In this document: positions 37,844 through 46,613 of the stretch, in pieces | Layout: each line of letters opens with the position of its first letter | Numbering within the stretch: position 1 is the first letter of the stretch | Assembly (NCBI GenBank): GCA_963817485.1 | Contig: CAWFOR010000020.1 | Coordinates: 62,001 to 126,000, forward strand | Direction of reading: 5' to 3' | From: Hyphomicrobium_A sp963817485 | Lineage (GTDB): Bacteria > Pseudomonadota > Alphaproteobacteria > Rhizobiales > Hyphomicrobiaceae | DNA: 64,000 nucleotides | Translations under genes and position numbers: made by a program | Notes under the pieces: generated by a model | What the model was told of the DNA's origin: nothing | Seen by the model: the letters and a program-made list of their open reading frames with translations, nothing else | Databases searched by the model: none

Positions 37844-38422
37844 ATGAGTGCGGACGAAAAACGGGCAGAAAGAACCCGGGCACTCGCCCGCCGTGCCGCG
37901 GCCTTCGCGCTGCACGGCAAGGGCGCTGGGCTGCGCCTTGCCGGGCATGGTCTCGGCTTTATCGAGCTTGCACCGGGGTCGATCGTCTCCGGCTTCTCCG
38001 CGATCAAGGACGAGATCGACGCCGGGCCGCTGCTCGCGCGGCTTGCCTATCAAGGTTACCGGCTGGCGCTCCCTGTGATGCAGGGAAAGGGCAAGCCGCT
38101 GCTGTTCCGGGCCTGGGCGCCCGGCGACGAGATGGGTACGGCCACCTGGGGCATCGCCGAGCCGCTCCCCTCCCGCCCCGTACTCGAGCCGGACGTCGTG
38201 CTGGTGCCGCTGTTGGCCTTCGACGCCCGCGGCTACCGGTTGGGCTACGGTGGGGGCTTCTACGACCGCACGCTCGCGGCGCTGCGGGGGAAAAAGCCAA
38301 TCGTTGCCGTCGGCATCGCCTACGATGAGCTGGAGGTCGACGCCGTCCCCCATCAGGGCTATGACCAGCGGATTGACTGGGTGCTGACGCCGTCGGGCCC
38401 GTTGCGCTGCTCTGGACCCTAA
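37844..38422 (+). CDS. ygfA: 5-formyltetrahydrofolate cyclo-ligase
   Basis: A 192-residue enzyme that converts 5-formyl-THF to 5,10-methenyl-THF using ATP. The signature LGYGGGFYDRTLA and the block VLVPLLAFDARGYRLG are diagnostic. It is directly downstream of the 6S RNA and probably co-transcribed with it. Its stop codon abuts the start of the ymdB-like gene. Confidence 0.93.
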   Translation: MSADEKRAERTRALARRAAAFALHGKGAGLRLAGHGLGFIELAPGSIVSGFSAIKDEIDAGPLLARLAYQGYRLALPVMQGKGKPLLFRAWAPGDEMGTATWGIAEPLPSRPVLEPDVVLVPLLAFDARGYRLGYGGGFYDRTLAALRGKKPIVAVGIAYDELEVDAVPHQGYDQRIDWVLTPSGPLRCSGP

Positions 38423-39244
38423 ATGCGTCTGCTCTTTCTCGGCGATATCGTCGGCCGCCCGGGCCGCCAGGCGGTCATTGAGGCGCTGCCCGGCCTGCGC
38501 CGCCGCTATGCGCTCGATTTCGTCGCCATCAACGGCGAGAACGCGGCGGGCGGCTTCGGCATCACCGAGCCCATCCTCGAGGAGATCTTGGAGGCCGGCG
38601 CCGACGTGGTGACGCTCGGCAACCATGCCTTCGACCAGAAGGAGGCGCTCGTCTTCATCGAGCGCCAGCCCCGGCTCCTGCGCCCCATCAACTATCCGCC
38701 GGGCACCCCCGGCCGCGGCGCGGGGATATTCAAGACGCAAGCCGGTGCGGACGTGCTGGTCGTCAACGCCATGGGCCGCATCTTCATGCCCGAGCTCGAC
38801 GATCCGTTCCGCGCGGTCGACGCCGAGCTCACCGCCTGCAGGCTCAAGCAGGGCGCCGACGCCATCCTCATCGACTTCCACGCCGAGGCGACGAGCGAGA
38901 AGCAGGCGCTCGGCTATTTCATCGACGGGCGCGCGTCCGTCGTCGTCGGCACCCACACGCATGCGCCAACGTCCGACCACCGCGTGCTGCCGAACGGCAC
39001 GGCCTTCATTTCCGACATCGGCATGTGCGGGGACTACAACTCCGTGCTCGGCATGGACATCGAGGAGCCGATCAGCCGCTTCCTGACCAAGGTCCCGCGC
39101 CAGCGCTTCGAGCCGGCGAGCGGTCCAGGCACGCTGTCGGGGCTCGCGGTCGAGATTGACGATGAGACAGGCTTGGCGCGCGCGTGCTCCGCGTTCCGCC
39201 TCGGCCCCAACCTGGAGCCGGCCGAGCCCGCGTTCTGGGTGTGA
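38423..39244 (+). CDS. ymdB: YmdB-family metallophosphoesterase (TIGR00282)
   Basis: A 273-residue calcineurin-like phosphodiesterase. Metal ligands are in FLGDIVGRPGR, INGENAAGG, TLGNHAFDQ, and GTHTHAPTSD. The family includes Bacillus YmdB, which hydrolyses 2',3'-cyclic nucleotides. It immediately follows the ygfA stop, so the two form an operon. Confidence 0.92.
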   Translation: MRLLFLGDIVGRPGRQAVIEALPGLRRRYALDFVAINGENAAGGFGITEPILEEILEAGADVVTLGNHAFDQKEALVFIERQPRLLRPINYPPGTPGRGAGIFKTQAGADVLVVNAMGRIFMPELDDPFRAVDAELTACRLKQGADAILIDFHAEATSEKQALGYFIDGRASVVVGTHTHAPTSDHRVLPNGTAFISDIGMCGDYNSVLGMDIEEPISRFLTKVPRQRFEPASGPGTLSGLAVEIDDETGLARACSAFRLGPNLEPAEPAFWV

Positions 39245-39284
39245 GGCGCGTCATCCTCGGAAGGTCCGAGTCGCGCGGAGCTCC

Positions 39285-39360
39285 GGGAGGGCACCTCTAC
39301 TGAGCGCACTACCCCTCACCCGGTCCGGCATGCTTGCATGTCGGCCGCCAGGGATGACAG
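39285..39360. repeat. Decayed partial copy of the palindromic element
   Basis: ACCCCTCACCCGGT followed by GCATGC...GCATGTCGGCC resembles the right-hand half of the element at 33465-33621. The left arm is reduced to GCACCTCTACTGAGCG. The outer palindrome is gone. Confidence 0.55.
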
Positions 39361-39440
39361 GCAGCGAGGGCCATGGCGCCCTTGACCCAAGGGCGCTCTC
39401 GCGCAATAAAGCGCGGGCTCCAACACGCGCAGAGCAGACC

Positions 39441-40190
39441 ATGGCCGGCCATTCCCAATACAAGAACATCATGCACCGCAAGGGCCGCCAGGACGCGGCC
39501 AAGGCGAAGCTCTTCTCCAAGCTTGCGCGCGAGATCACCGTCTCGGCCAAGCACGGCACGCCCGACCCGGAAATGAACCCGCGCCTGCGGCTCGCCATCC
39601 AGGCGGCGCGCGCGGAGAACATGCCCAAGGACAACATCGAGCGGGCGATCAAGAAGGCGCTGGGCGGCGATGCCGACACCTACGAGGCGATCCGCTACGA
39701 GGGCTACGGCCCGGGCGGCGTCGCCGTCATCGCGGAGGCGCTGACCGACAACCGCAACCGCACGGGCGGCGCCGTGCGCGCCGTGTTCACCAAGTACGGC
39801 GGCAACCTCGGCGCCACGGGCTCGGTCGCGCACATGTTCGCGCACGTCGGCGAGATCACCTATCCGGCGAGCGCCGGCTCGGCGGACGCGATGCTCGAAG
39901 CGGCGATCGAGGCCGGCGCGGACGATGTGACCTCGGATGCCAGCGGCCACGTGGTCGTGTGCGCGTTCGACAGCCTCGGCACGGTCGCCGGCGCGCTCGA
40001 GCAGAAGCTCGGCGAAGCGAGCAGCGTCAAGGTCGCGTGGAAGCCCAACCTCACGACGCAGGTCGACGAGGAGAAGGCGCAGTCGATCATGAAGATGCTG
40101 GCTGCGCTCGACGACGACGACGACGTGCAGAATGTCTTCGCCAACTTCGAGGTTTCCGACGAAGTCCTGAAGAAGCTGACGGCTGCGTGA
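39441..40190 (+). CDS. YebC/PmpR-family DNA-binding/translation-associated protein
   Basis: A 249-residue protein with the canonical N-terminus MAGHSQYKNIMHRKGRQDAA and the block NRNRTGGAVRAVFTKYGGNLG. YebC proteins were described as transcription regulators and more recently as helping translation of difficult proline motifs. A short acidic stretch (DDDDDV) sits near the C-terminus. It belongs to the yebC-ruvCAB backbone. Confidence 0.95.
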   Translation: MAGHSQYKNIMHRKGRQDAAKAKLFSKLAREITVSAKHGTPDPEMNPRLRLAIQAARAENMPKDNIERAIKKALGGDADTYEAIRYEGYGPGGVAVIAEALTDNRNRTGGAVRAVFTKYGGNLGATGSVAHMFAHVGEITYPASAGSADAMLEAAIEAGADDVTSDASGHVVVCAFDSLGTVAGALEQKLGEASSVKVAWKPNLTTQVDEEKAQSIMKMLAALDDDDDVQNVFANFEVSDEVLKKLTAA

Positions 40191-40220
40191 GCCGGGCGTC
40201 TTCGCCCACCTGGATTTCCG

Positions 40221-40868
40221 CTACGCAAGCTCGAACGTGTCGCGCCACTCGGGCGCCACGTAGTTGACGATGATCGATTTGCGCAAGCCGCTGATCGGAT
40301 TGTGCCCGACGCCGTGCCAGGTGTTACCGGCCGGGATGAAGATCACGCCGAGGTTCTTCCCGTACGGCGCCGAGGTCACGTACTTGAAGTCGGGCGGTCC
40401 CTCGTGGATGTCGGTGCCGGCGAGCCGCAGCCCCGGATCGTCCGACAGGTAGATCAGCATGGTGAACTTCTTCACCGCGATGTCGGTGTGCGGCTCGAGC
40501 CAGAAGCCCGGGCCGTCCTGGCAGTACTCGATCCGAAGCCGCGTGCCGGCGAGCTTCGCCCCCGTCGTCTTCTCGATCAGGTCGATGACGCTCTGATCCT
40601 TGAAGCCGTCCGCCACGCGCCGGCACACGGCAAACTTTTCCTGCGCCTCCGCGCCGAAGAATATGCGCTGGGCGTTGTTGGTCTCGCGCCTGCCGCTGAA
40701 GAGCGCATCCGCGGGCGCCGCGACCGGAAGATCGAGGATCGCCTCGACGTCCTCAGGCGGCAGCGCGTCCTCGAGCAGCCAATAGTCGAAGGGCTTCGTC
40801 ACATGGTTTGCCTTCGCAAGGCAGCCGAGGAACGATTGAGCGACCGGATTGGCGGCGAGCGTCAGCAT
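40221..40868 (-). CDS. 2-oxoglutarate/Fe(II)-dependent oxygenase-like protein
   Basis: A 215-residue protein with a jelly-roll dioxygenase core. EPHTDIAVKKF carries the HxD metal pair, NTWHGVGHN the distal His, and GLRKSIIVNYV the Arg that binds 2-oxoglutarate. The substrate is unknown. The ATG at 40868 follows GGGGGCAAAG. A longer start at 41027 would overlap the next gene by about 30 bases and is rejected. Confidence 0.82.
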   Translation of the reverse strand: MLTLAANPVAQSFLGCLAKANHVTKPFDYWLLEDALPPEDVEAILDLPVAAPADALFSGRRETNNAQRIFFGAEAQEKFAVCRRVADGFKDQSVIDLIEKTTGAKLAGTRLRIEYCQDGPGFWLEPHTDIAVKKFTMLIYLSDDPGLRLAGTDIHEGPPDFKYVTSAPYGKNLGVIFIPAGNTWHGVGHNPISGLRKSIIVNYVAPEWRDTFELA

Positions 40869-40995
40869 CTTTGCCCCCTGTGGCTTTGAGTCTTTCAGCA
40901 AAGCTAGCTCGCGCGCGGCGAGCAGCTCTTGACGGGGGTCAAGCCCGGTCGGGCCAATTGTCTCAGGGGTTTTGGGACTTAAGACGCGACGCCGC

Positions 40996-41994
40996 TCAGG
41001 CGCGGGCGTCGGCTCGCTGCGCCCCACGCTCGGCCGCGGGCGTGGCCACAGCCGCGGCAGGCATCCGATCGCGCAAGGCGCGTTCCGGCGCCAGCTCCAT
41101 CATGACCGCGCGGAACACGGGCGGCGCATAGAGCAGCGTGCGGTGGCCGAGGCCGTCGAACGCCATGAGCCGCGCCGAAGGGCAGGTGCGCGCGATCTCC
41201 TCGGCGTTGTGGAACGGCACCTCGCGGTCGTCGCGGCCGTGCATGATGAGCGTCGGCACGCCGACCTTGCGGAGGAGCGCGGAGGACGAGAACGTCGCCA
41301 CCGGCCGATGCCCGACACGCTTAAGGTGGCGCTCGTAGATACGCTGCGCGCCCTCGCTCAAGCCGAGGCCGCGGCCGAAATTGCGGGTGACGTCGGAGAG
41401 CCGGTCGGGGCAGGCGAGCAGCACGAAGCGCTCGATCGGGGTGGCGCGCGGCATCGGCGGGCCCCCCTCGGCGACGAGGAGAGAGACGAAGCCGCCAAAC
41501 GAATGCGCGACCACCGCGTGGATCGGTCCGTAGTGCTGGCATACGCCGTAAAGTGCGCGCGCGCACTCGGCGAGATTGGTACGGCGCCCGGAGCTGAACC
41601 CGTGCGCGGGGAAATCGAACGCCACGACGCGAAGTCCCGAGCGGCGCAGAGGCTCGATGAACGCGGTCATGAAGGCGGCCTCGCTCGTCCAGCCGTGCGC
41701 AAGCAATACGGTGCCGCGGCTGTCCCCGTCCGGGTCGAACACGTAAGTCTGCAACTGGCCCACGGGCGTCTGCACCCGCTCCCAGCGGGCGTGGCGCAGG
41801 TGGAAGCGCGCGCGCTCGGTCAGCACGTGGTGATCGTGGGATCGGTGCTGCGACAGCTCCGGTGTGCAGAAGATGCGGAAAGCCAAGTCGCCCGCGAGCC
41901 CATCGGGCAGGCCGGCGAGCTTAAGGTCGGCGCTGACCTTGGGGCAGCGGACTGCACTCGAGCGTTTGTCTCGTCCGTTCTGGTTCATGCGCAT
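40996..41994 (-). CDS. Alpha/beta hydrolase
   Basis: A 332-residue hydrolase. LLAHGWTSEA is the oxyanion segment, VVAHSFGGFVS the nucleophile elbow (Ser), GRDDREVPF carries the acid, and GLGHRTLL the catalytic His. The N-terminal ~70 residues are variable. It may be an esterase or thioesterase. It lies upstream of and in the same direction as the dioxygenase gene. Starts at 41994 and 41988 are both possible. Confidence 0.87.
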   Translation of the reverse strand: MRMNQNGRDKRSSAVRCPKVSADLKLAGLPDGLAGDLAFRIFCTPELSQHRSHDHHVLTERARFHLRHARWERVQTPVGQLQTYVFDPDGDSRGTVLLAHGWTSEAAFMTAFIEPLRRSGLRVVAFDFPAHGFSSGRRTNLAECARALYGVCQHYGPIHAVVAHSFGGFVSLLVAEGGPPMPRATPIERFVLLACPDRLSDVTRNFGRGLGLSEGAQRIYERHLKRVGHRPVATFSSSALLRKVGVPTLIMHGRDDREVPFHNAEEIARTCPSARLMAFDGLGHRTLLYAPPVFRAVMMELAPERALRDRMPAAAVATPAAERGAQRADARA

Positions 41995-42182
41995 CCAAGA
42001 CGTGCTGAACGCGCGCAGCTGTAGACGGGTTGTGATCGTGCCAGCTGCGCAAATTGCTGCGGTCGAGGAGTATGTGAAAACTCTAAATGCCTAATGAAAA
42101 TAGGCCGGTGCGACCGAGCCTTCAATATGCGCCTTTGCCGCGCAGGTGCGCGGAATTCTCAGTCCTTAGTAAGCGGCGGACT

Positions 42183-42731
42183 TCATTTCCATTTTATTGA
42201 GCAGCCGACGGAGGGTGCCTGATCGGCGGGCACCTTGCCACCCTTGGCGACGGCTTCCATGGCAGCGAGCAGCTCGCGTTTGGCGCCCTTCTTGGGCGGC
42301 TCGGTGCGGCCCTCGTCGAGCCGGCCGCGATACACGAGCTCGAGCTTGTCGTTGAAGCCGAAGTAGTCCGGCGTGCACACGGCGCCGAACGCGCGCGCGA
42401 CGTTTTGCGTCTCGTCGTGCAGGTAGGGGAAGGGGAAGCCGTGGCGCTTGGCGAAGGCGCGCATGTTGTCGAAGGAATCGTCGGGGTAGGTCTTGGCGTC
42501 GTTGGAGCAGATGGCGACGGTCGAGATGCCGAGGGAGCTGAGCACCTTGGCGTCGGCGATGGCGCGGTCGATCGAGGCCTCGACGTAAGGGCAGTGATTG
42601 CAGATGAACATGATGAGCGTGCCGCGTGCCCCCTTGAGGTCGGCGAGGCTGTAGGTCTTGCCGTCGGTCGCCGGCAGCGAGAAGGGCGGGGCCTTGAGGC
42701 CGAGGTCAGCGTGCGTTGCTTGCGTGGCCAT
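42183..42731 (-). CDS. Thioredoxin-family peroxiredoxin-like protein
   Basis: A 182-residue AhpC/TSA-type protein. APPFSLPATDGKTYSLADLKG is followed by the redox Cys in FICNHCPYVEAS. The motif is NHCPY, with no resolving Cys directly after it; other Cys occur at AICSND, GAVCTPDY and VGCSIKW. It probably reduces peroxides or disulfides in the cytoplasm. The ATG at 42731 has GAGAGGAA upstream. It is divergent from ruvC. Confidence 0.88.
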   Translation of the reverse strand: MATQATHADLGLKAPPFSLPATDGKTYSLADLKGARGTLIMFICNHCPYVEASIDRAIADAKVLSSLGISTVAICSNDAKTYPDDSFDNMRAFAKRHGFPFPYLHDETQNVARAFGAVCTPDYFGFNDKLELVYRGRLDEGRTEPPKKGAKRELLAAMEAVAKGGKVPADQAPSVGCSIKWK

Positions 42732-42879
42732 GGGGTTCCTCTCCGATGACTGCGGACAACAGGTAGGGCGCGCCGTCCGCGTTGCCAACCGGTCGGCGGG
42801 ATGTGGCAGGTTAGACTCTCGGGCCGCACAACCTGCAAACGGGCGAGGAACGAATCAGGTCCTGTGCTATGCCCACGCC

Positions 42880-43398
42880 ATGAGGGGGACGGCAATTCGC
42901 ATCATCGGCATCGACCCGGGGCTGCGCCGCACGGGCTGGGGCATCGTCGAGAGCGACGGCGTGCGCCTGAGCTACGTCGACAGTGGCCTCCTGACCTCGA
43001 CGGCCGATGCCGAGCTCGCCTACCGCCTGCGCGAGCTGTTCGAAGGCATCGCCAGCATCATCGCGAGCTACAAGCCGCAGGAGGCCGCGGTGGAGGAGAC
43101 CTTCGTCAACGAGAATGCGCGCGCGACCCTAAAACTTGGTCAGGCGCGCGGCATGGCGCTGCTGGCGCCCGCGATGGGCGGCCTCGTCGTCGCCGAGTAC
43201 CCGCCGAACCTCGTGAAGAAGTCGGTGGTCGGCGCGGGCCACGCGGAGAAGCGCCAGATCGGCGCCATGATCGCGCTGTTATTGCCGCGCGCGCAGTGCA
43301 AAAGCGCGGATGAGGCGGACGCACTCGCCATCGCCATCTGCCACGCCAACCACCGGGCGACGCGCGTGCGCATCGAGCGCGCGACAGTAAACCTTTGA
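42880..43398 (+). CDS. ruvC: Holliday junction resolvase RuvC
   Basis: A 172-residue endonuclease that cuts Holliday junctions. The acidic catalytic residues are in IIGIDPGLRRTGWG, AAVEETFVNEN and SADEADALAIAICH. The ATG at 42880 is favoured because the conserved fold begins four residues later. It is followed 13 bases downstream by ruvA. Confidence 0.96.
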   Translation: MRGTAIRIIGIDPGLRRTGWGIVESDGVRLSYVDSGLLTSTADAELAYRLRELFEGIASIIASYKPQEAAVEETFVNENARATLKLGQARGMALLAPAMGGLVVAEYPPNLVKKSVVGAGHAEKRQIGAMIALLLPRAQCKSADEADALAIAICHANHRATRVRIERATVNL

Positions 43399-43411
43399 CC
43401 GGAGTGCAGCG

Positions 43412-44029
43412 ATGATCGGCAAGCTCAGGGGCAAGGTCGACGCCATCGGCGAGAGCTTTCTCATCGTCGACGTGAACGGCGTTGGCTACGAGGTGCAGGC
43501 CTCCTCGCGCACGCTGCGCAACCTCAAGACCGGCGAGGAGGTCAGCCTGACCATCGACACGCACGTGCGCGAGGATGCGATCCGCCTCTTTGGCTTCGAC
43601 AGCGAGGTGGAGCGGAGCTGGTTCCGGACGCTGCAGACGGTGCAGGGCGTCGGCGCCAAGGTGGCGCTTGCTCTGCTCGGCACGCTCTCGCCGCAGGATC
43701 TCGCCAACGCGATCGCGCTTGCCGATTGGGCGAGCGTCGAGGAGGCTCCCGGCATCGGCAAGAAGCTCGCGCAGCGGATCGTTGCCGAATTGAAGGACAA
43801 GGCCCCGGCGCTGTCGGTCGCGGGCCTCAACCTGCCGGCGGGCGCAGCGCTCGGCATGACGTCGCCGCCGCGCGGGAACGCCGCCGCCGAGGCAATGTCG
43901 GCGCTGACCAACCTCGGCTATCCGCCGGCGCAGGCTTCGAGCGCGATCGCCATCGCCATGAAGGAGCTGGGCGAGGACGCCGAGACGGCGAAGCTCATCC
44001 GCCGCGGCCTCAAGGAGCTGGCGCGTTAG
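43412..44029 (+). CDS. ruvA: Holliday junction branch migration protein RuvA
   Basis: A 205-residue tetrameric junction-binding subunit. The N-terminal OB domain is MIGKLRGKVDAIGES, the helix-hairpin-helix segment is LQTVQGVGAKVALALLGTLS with APGIGKKLAQRIV, and the C-terminal RuvB-binding domain is ALTNLGYPPAQAS. Its partner ruvB lies 2.6 kb further on. Confidence 0.96.
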   Translation: MIGKLRGKVDAIGESFLIVDVNGVGYEVQASSRTLRNLKTGEEVSLTIDTHVREDAIRLFGFDSEVERSWFRTLQTVQGVGAKVALALLGTLSPQDLANAIALADWASVEEAPGIGKKLAQRIVAELKDKAPALSVAGLNLPAGAALGMTSPPRGNAAAEAMSALTNLGYPPAQASSAIAIAMKELGEDAETAKLIRRGLKELAR

Positions 44030-44034
44030 AGGGC

Positions 44035-45289
44035 CTAAGCGCCGCCGGCGAGAACCTCGATCGCCTTGTCGAGCTGCGGGTCCTTGCCGGCCGCGTAGCG
44101 GATGTCGAACGGCACCGGGATCGTCGGTCCCACGCCCTTGCCCTCGAGCCGTTCGCCTTCGACGGAGGCGTCCTCCACCGCGAGGATCAAGAGGCTGCCA
44201 TCGGACAGGAGGAACGCGGTTGCGGCGAGCAGTGCGCCGGCGCTGCGCTCGCCGATCACCGGTCCGTAGCCGTTCTTCTTGAAGCCGTACGCGAGCACCT
44301 CCTTGCCCGAGCGCGTGCCGTTGTCGATCAAAAGCGCGACCGGCTTCCTCCAGCGGTAGTTGACGACGTGCGCCTCGCCGTCGCGGCCGGTGAGTGTCAT
44401 CGTCGGCCCGTACGGGTTGAACACGTTGAGGTAATACGGCTGCGCGCCGCCCCAGCCGCCGCGCAAGTCCCAAACGAGCGCGTCGGCGTCCTTGAGCTTG
44501 CCGTCGCTCAAGACCTCCTCGAGCGCCCTCTGGTAGTCGTTGTCGGCGTAGGACCAGATGCGCACGTAGCCGATGCGGCGGCCATTGGCCTCGATGATGC
44601 GCGCGCTGTTCTTCAGCGCATCCTCGAACGTCTCGGCGGGCTCGATCTGTTTGGGCTCGACGCCACGTCGATGAGCGGACCGTTCGGTCGACGCGACGCA
44701 CCTTGAGAGCGACCGCCTTGCCGGCCTTGTTGCGGAACGAAGCGACCGGCTCGAACGGCGCCCCATCGGCGGAGACGAGCTCGTCGCCGAGCAGAAGCCC
44801 GGCCTTGTCCGCCGGCAATCCGGGGAACACCGCACTGATGAAGGTCTTGCCGTCGATCTCCTTGGTGAACATGCCGATGCCGGAATAGGCGACCTTGTCG
44901 CCGGAGAAATATTTCGGGATCTCGCGGCGCAGCTTGTAGGAGAAGATGTCGGCGAGCTCGTAATAGGCCGTCTCGTCGCGCGTGTAGTGGTGCGTGTGCG
45001 AAGCGCCGAGCTCGGCCAGCATGGCGTTGATGGCGGCGGAGCGTTCCGCTTCCGTCTTGGCGTTCTCGTAGTCGGCGCGGTGCCGGTTGCCGACTGCCTC
45101 CCAATCGAGGCCCTTCAGGTTACGGTCGTAGAACTTGTCGCGCACGATGCGCCAGGCTTCGTCGAAGGCCTGCGTGTCCTGCTGGGCGCTGCGGGCGGAG
45201 ACGGGAACGCTCGTCGGTCCGAGAGCGAGAACTGCGAGAGCCAAGATGGCGGAGCCGAACAACGAACGAACAACCGTGCGCGCGCGCAT
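44035..45289 (-). pseudogene. S41-family C-terminal processing protease-like, frameshifted
   Basis: The N-terminal part (signal peptide MRARTVVRSLFGSAILALAV, then AWRIVRDKFYDRNLKG and a PDZ segment ISAVFPGLPADKAGLLLGDE) and the C-terminal S41 catalytic part (IGYVRIWSYADNDYQ, DLRGGWGG, ALLIDNGTRSGKEVLAYGF with the Ser/Lys pair) are in different frames. The break lies at about 44660-44700, between KVRRVDRTVR and VEPKQIEPAETF. One net extra base, or two missing bases, would explain it. The restored length is about 418 residues. It probably cleaves periplasmic protein tails. Confidence 0.82.
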
Positions 45290-45364
45290 GCTGAATCCTC
45301 GAGCTGAAGCCGTTGCCGGAAATGTAGGCACGAAAAGCGGCCTTGCGAGGATTGGCCAGCCGGA

Positions 45365-45754
45365 TCAGCAGTTCGTGAACAGCGAGGACACGCAATCCCA
45401 GGTCTTGCTCATGCCGCTCTGGGCCTTCTCGAGCACGCTCGGCTGGTAGGTCTGCTCGCTGCTGTCGGTTAGTGCGCGCTGATAGTCTGCGAGCGTGATC
45501 GACTTGGTCGTGCCGTTGCAAGGCGTCGTATTGACCATCTTGCACGCGCCGTGCGGCCCGAGCCGCGACAGCACCTTCTCGCACACCTTGCGTTCCGCAG
45601 AGTCGCCGAGCTTCACCCGTGCATCCATCGACGTGCGATCGAGCGAGCAGCGGTAGGTCGCCGCGGGAGCCTCACAGGCAACGCAAACTTCGCTCGCCTG
45701 CAGTGAAGCCGGGAGTGCGATGACAACGCACGCGGCCGCGATGATCCTGAGCAT
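45365..45754 (-). CDS. Secreted Cys-rich protein of unknown function
   Basis: A 129-residue protein with a signal peptide (residues about 1-20) and roughly nine Cys in the mature part, including EVCVACEAP, KVCEKVL, GACKMVNTTPCNG, WDCVSSL and a terminal NC. Several disulfides are likely. I do not recognise the family. It is transcribed toward the S41 protease gene. Confidence 0.72.
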   Translation of the reverse strand: MLRIIAAACVVIALPASLQASEVCVACEAPAATYRCSLDRTSMDARVKLGDSAERKVCEKVLSRLGPHGACKMVNTTPCNGTTKSITLADYQRALTDSSEQTYQPSVLEKAQSGMSKTWDCVSSLFTNC

Positions 45755-45945
45755 GTTTTGCTTTCTGTCCTCGGGGCCCCCAACGCAACGCTACTCCTTC
45801 GAGGCATGCCTGGGAAGCGTTTGGAGGCACCTTCAGACGCATGGCTCTCTTTCGCGCTGCAGCATTTGGTGCGGCGCTCGGCTTGACGGAGCGCGCAAAG
45901 CAGCTCAACCAGCAAAGATCTGGAACGACGGGCGGCGGCTTCGAC

Positions 45946-46554
45946 ATGGACCAGAGCGGCGGAGAGCACCCGACCTTTTCCTCCCATCGCCTCGTCGCCT
46001 TCACGGACGCGGTGATGGCGGTTGCCATCACGCTGCTCGTGCTCGACCTCAAGCTGCCCGCGGGCGTGACCGACGCGGAGCTGCCAGGCGTGCTTGCTTC
46101 CTCCTCGCACCAGCTCTGGTGCTACGTGCTGAGCTTCCTCGTCATCGGTCTTTTGTGGATGGCGCATCACAATCAATTCGCCTTCATCGCCCGCGTCGAT
46201 GGCGTCATGATGTGGCTGAACCTGCTTTTCCTGCTGATGATCGGCCTCATCCCGTTTGTAACGAGCGTCATGAGCGATCACGGGACGCCGCTGCCGACCA
46301 TGCTTTACGCCGCGGTGCTGTTCTCGACGAGCGTGCTGCTTGGCGCCATCTGGGGCTATGCACGTCGCGATCCCGTGCTGATGGAGGCGGACGTCCCGGC
46401 TGCGGAGCGGCGCCAGGGCCTGGTGACGCCGCTTCTGGTCGCGCTCGTTTTCGCGCTGTCGATCCCCGTCGCTTATGTGTGGGGCTCGGCCGCCGGGCAA
46501 TGGACGTGGCTGCTCGCGCTGCCCGCCGGACGCGTCGCCGCGATGCTCAAATGA
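45946..46554 (+). CDS. TMEM175-family (DUF1211) potassium-channel-like membrane protein
   Basis: A 202-residue protein with six hydrophobic segments. The first carries RLVAFTDAVMAVAITLLVLD, the F-S/T-D signature of TMEM175 channels that lines the pore. ATG 45946 is preferred because the family begins about a dozen residues before this helix; an upstream ATG at 45841 adds an Arg/Gln-rich leader. It sits between ruvA and ruvB. Confidence 0.82.
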   Translation: MDQSGGEHPTFSSHRLVAFTDAVMAVAITLLVLDLKLPAGVTDAELPGVLASSSHQLWCYVLSFLVIGLLWMAHHNQFAFIARVDGVMMWLNLLFLLMIGLIPFVTSVMSDHGTPLPTMLYAAVLFSTSVLLGAIWGYARRDPVLMEADVPAAERRQGLVTPLLVALVFALSIPVAYVWGSAAGQWTWLLALPAGRVAAMLK

Positions 46555-46613
46555 GTGCGCCTCTTGCGGCATCGCCTTGACGAGGGCGCCAAACAGCGGC
46601 AAGTGAACAAACC

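Noticed and set aside
40869..41027. N-terminal extension of the 2OG oxygenase to 41027
   Set aside because: Overlaps the alpha/beta hydrolase gene and lacks domain similarity; the ATG at 40868 has a good ribosome site.
41987..42094. 35-residue frame MRIQDVLNARSCRR...
   Set aside because: Begins inside the start of the divergent hydrolase gene and has no ribosome site or recognisable feature.
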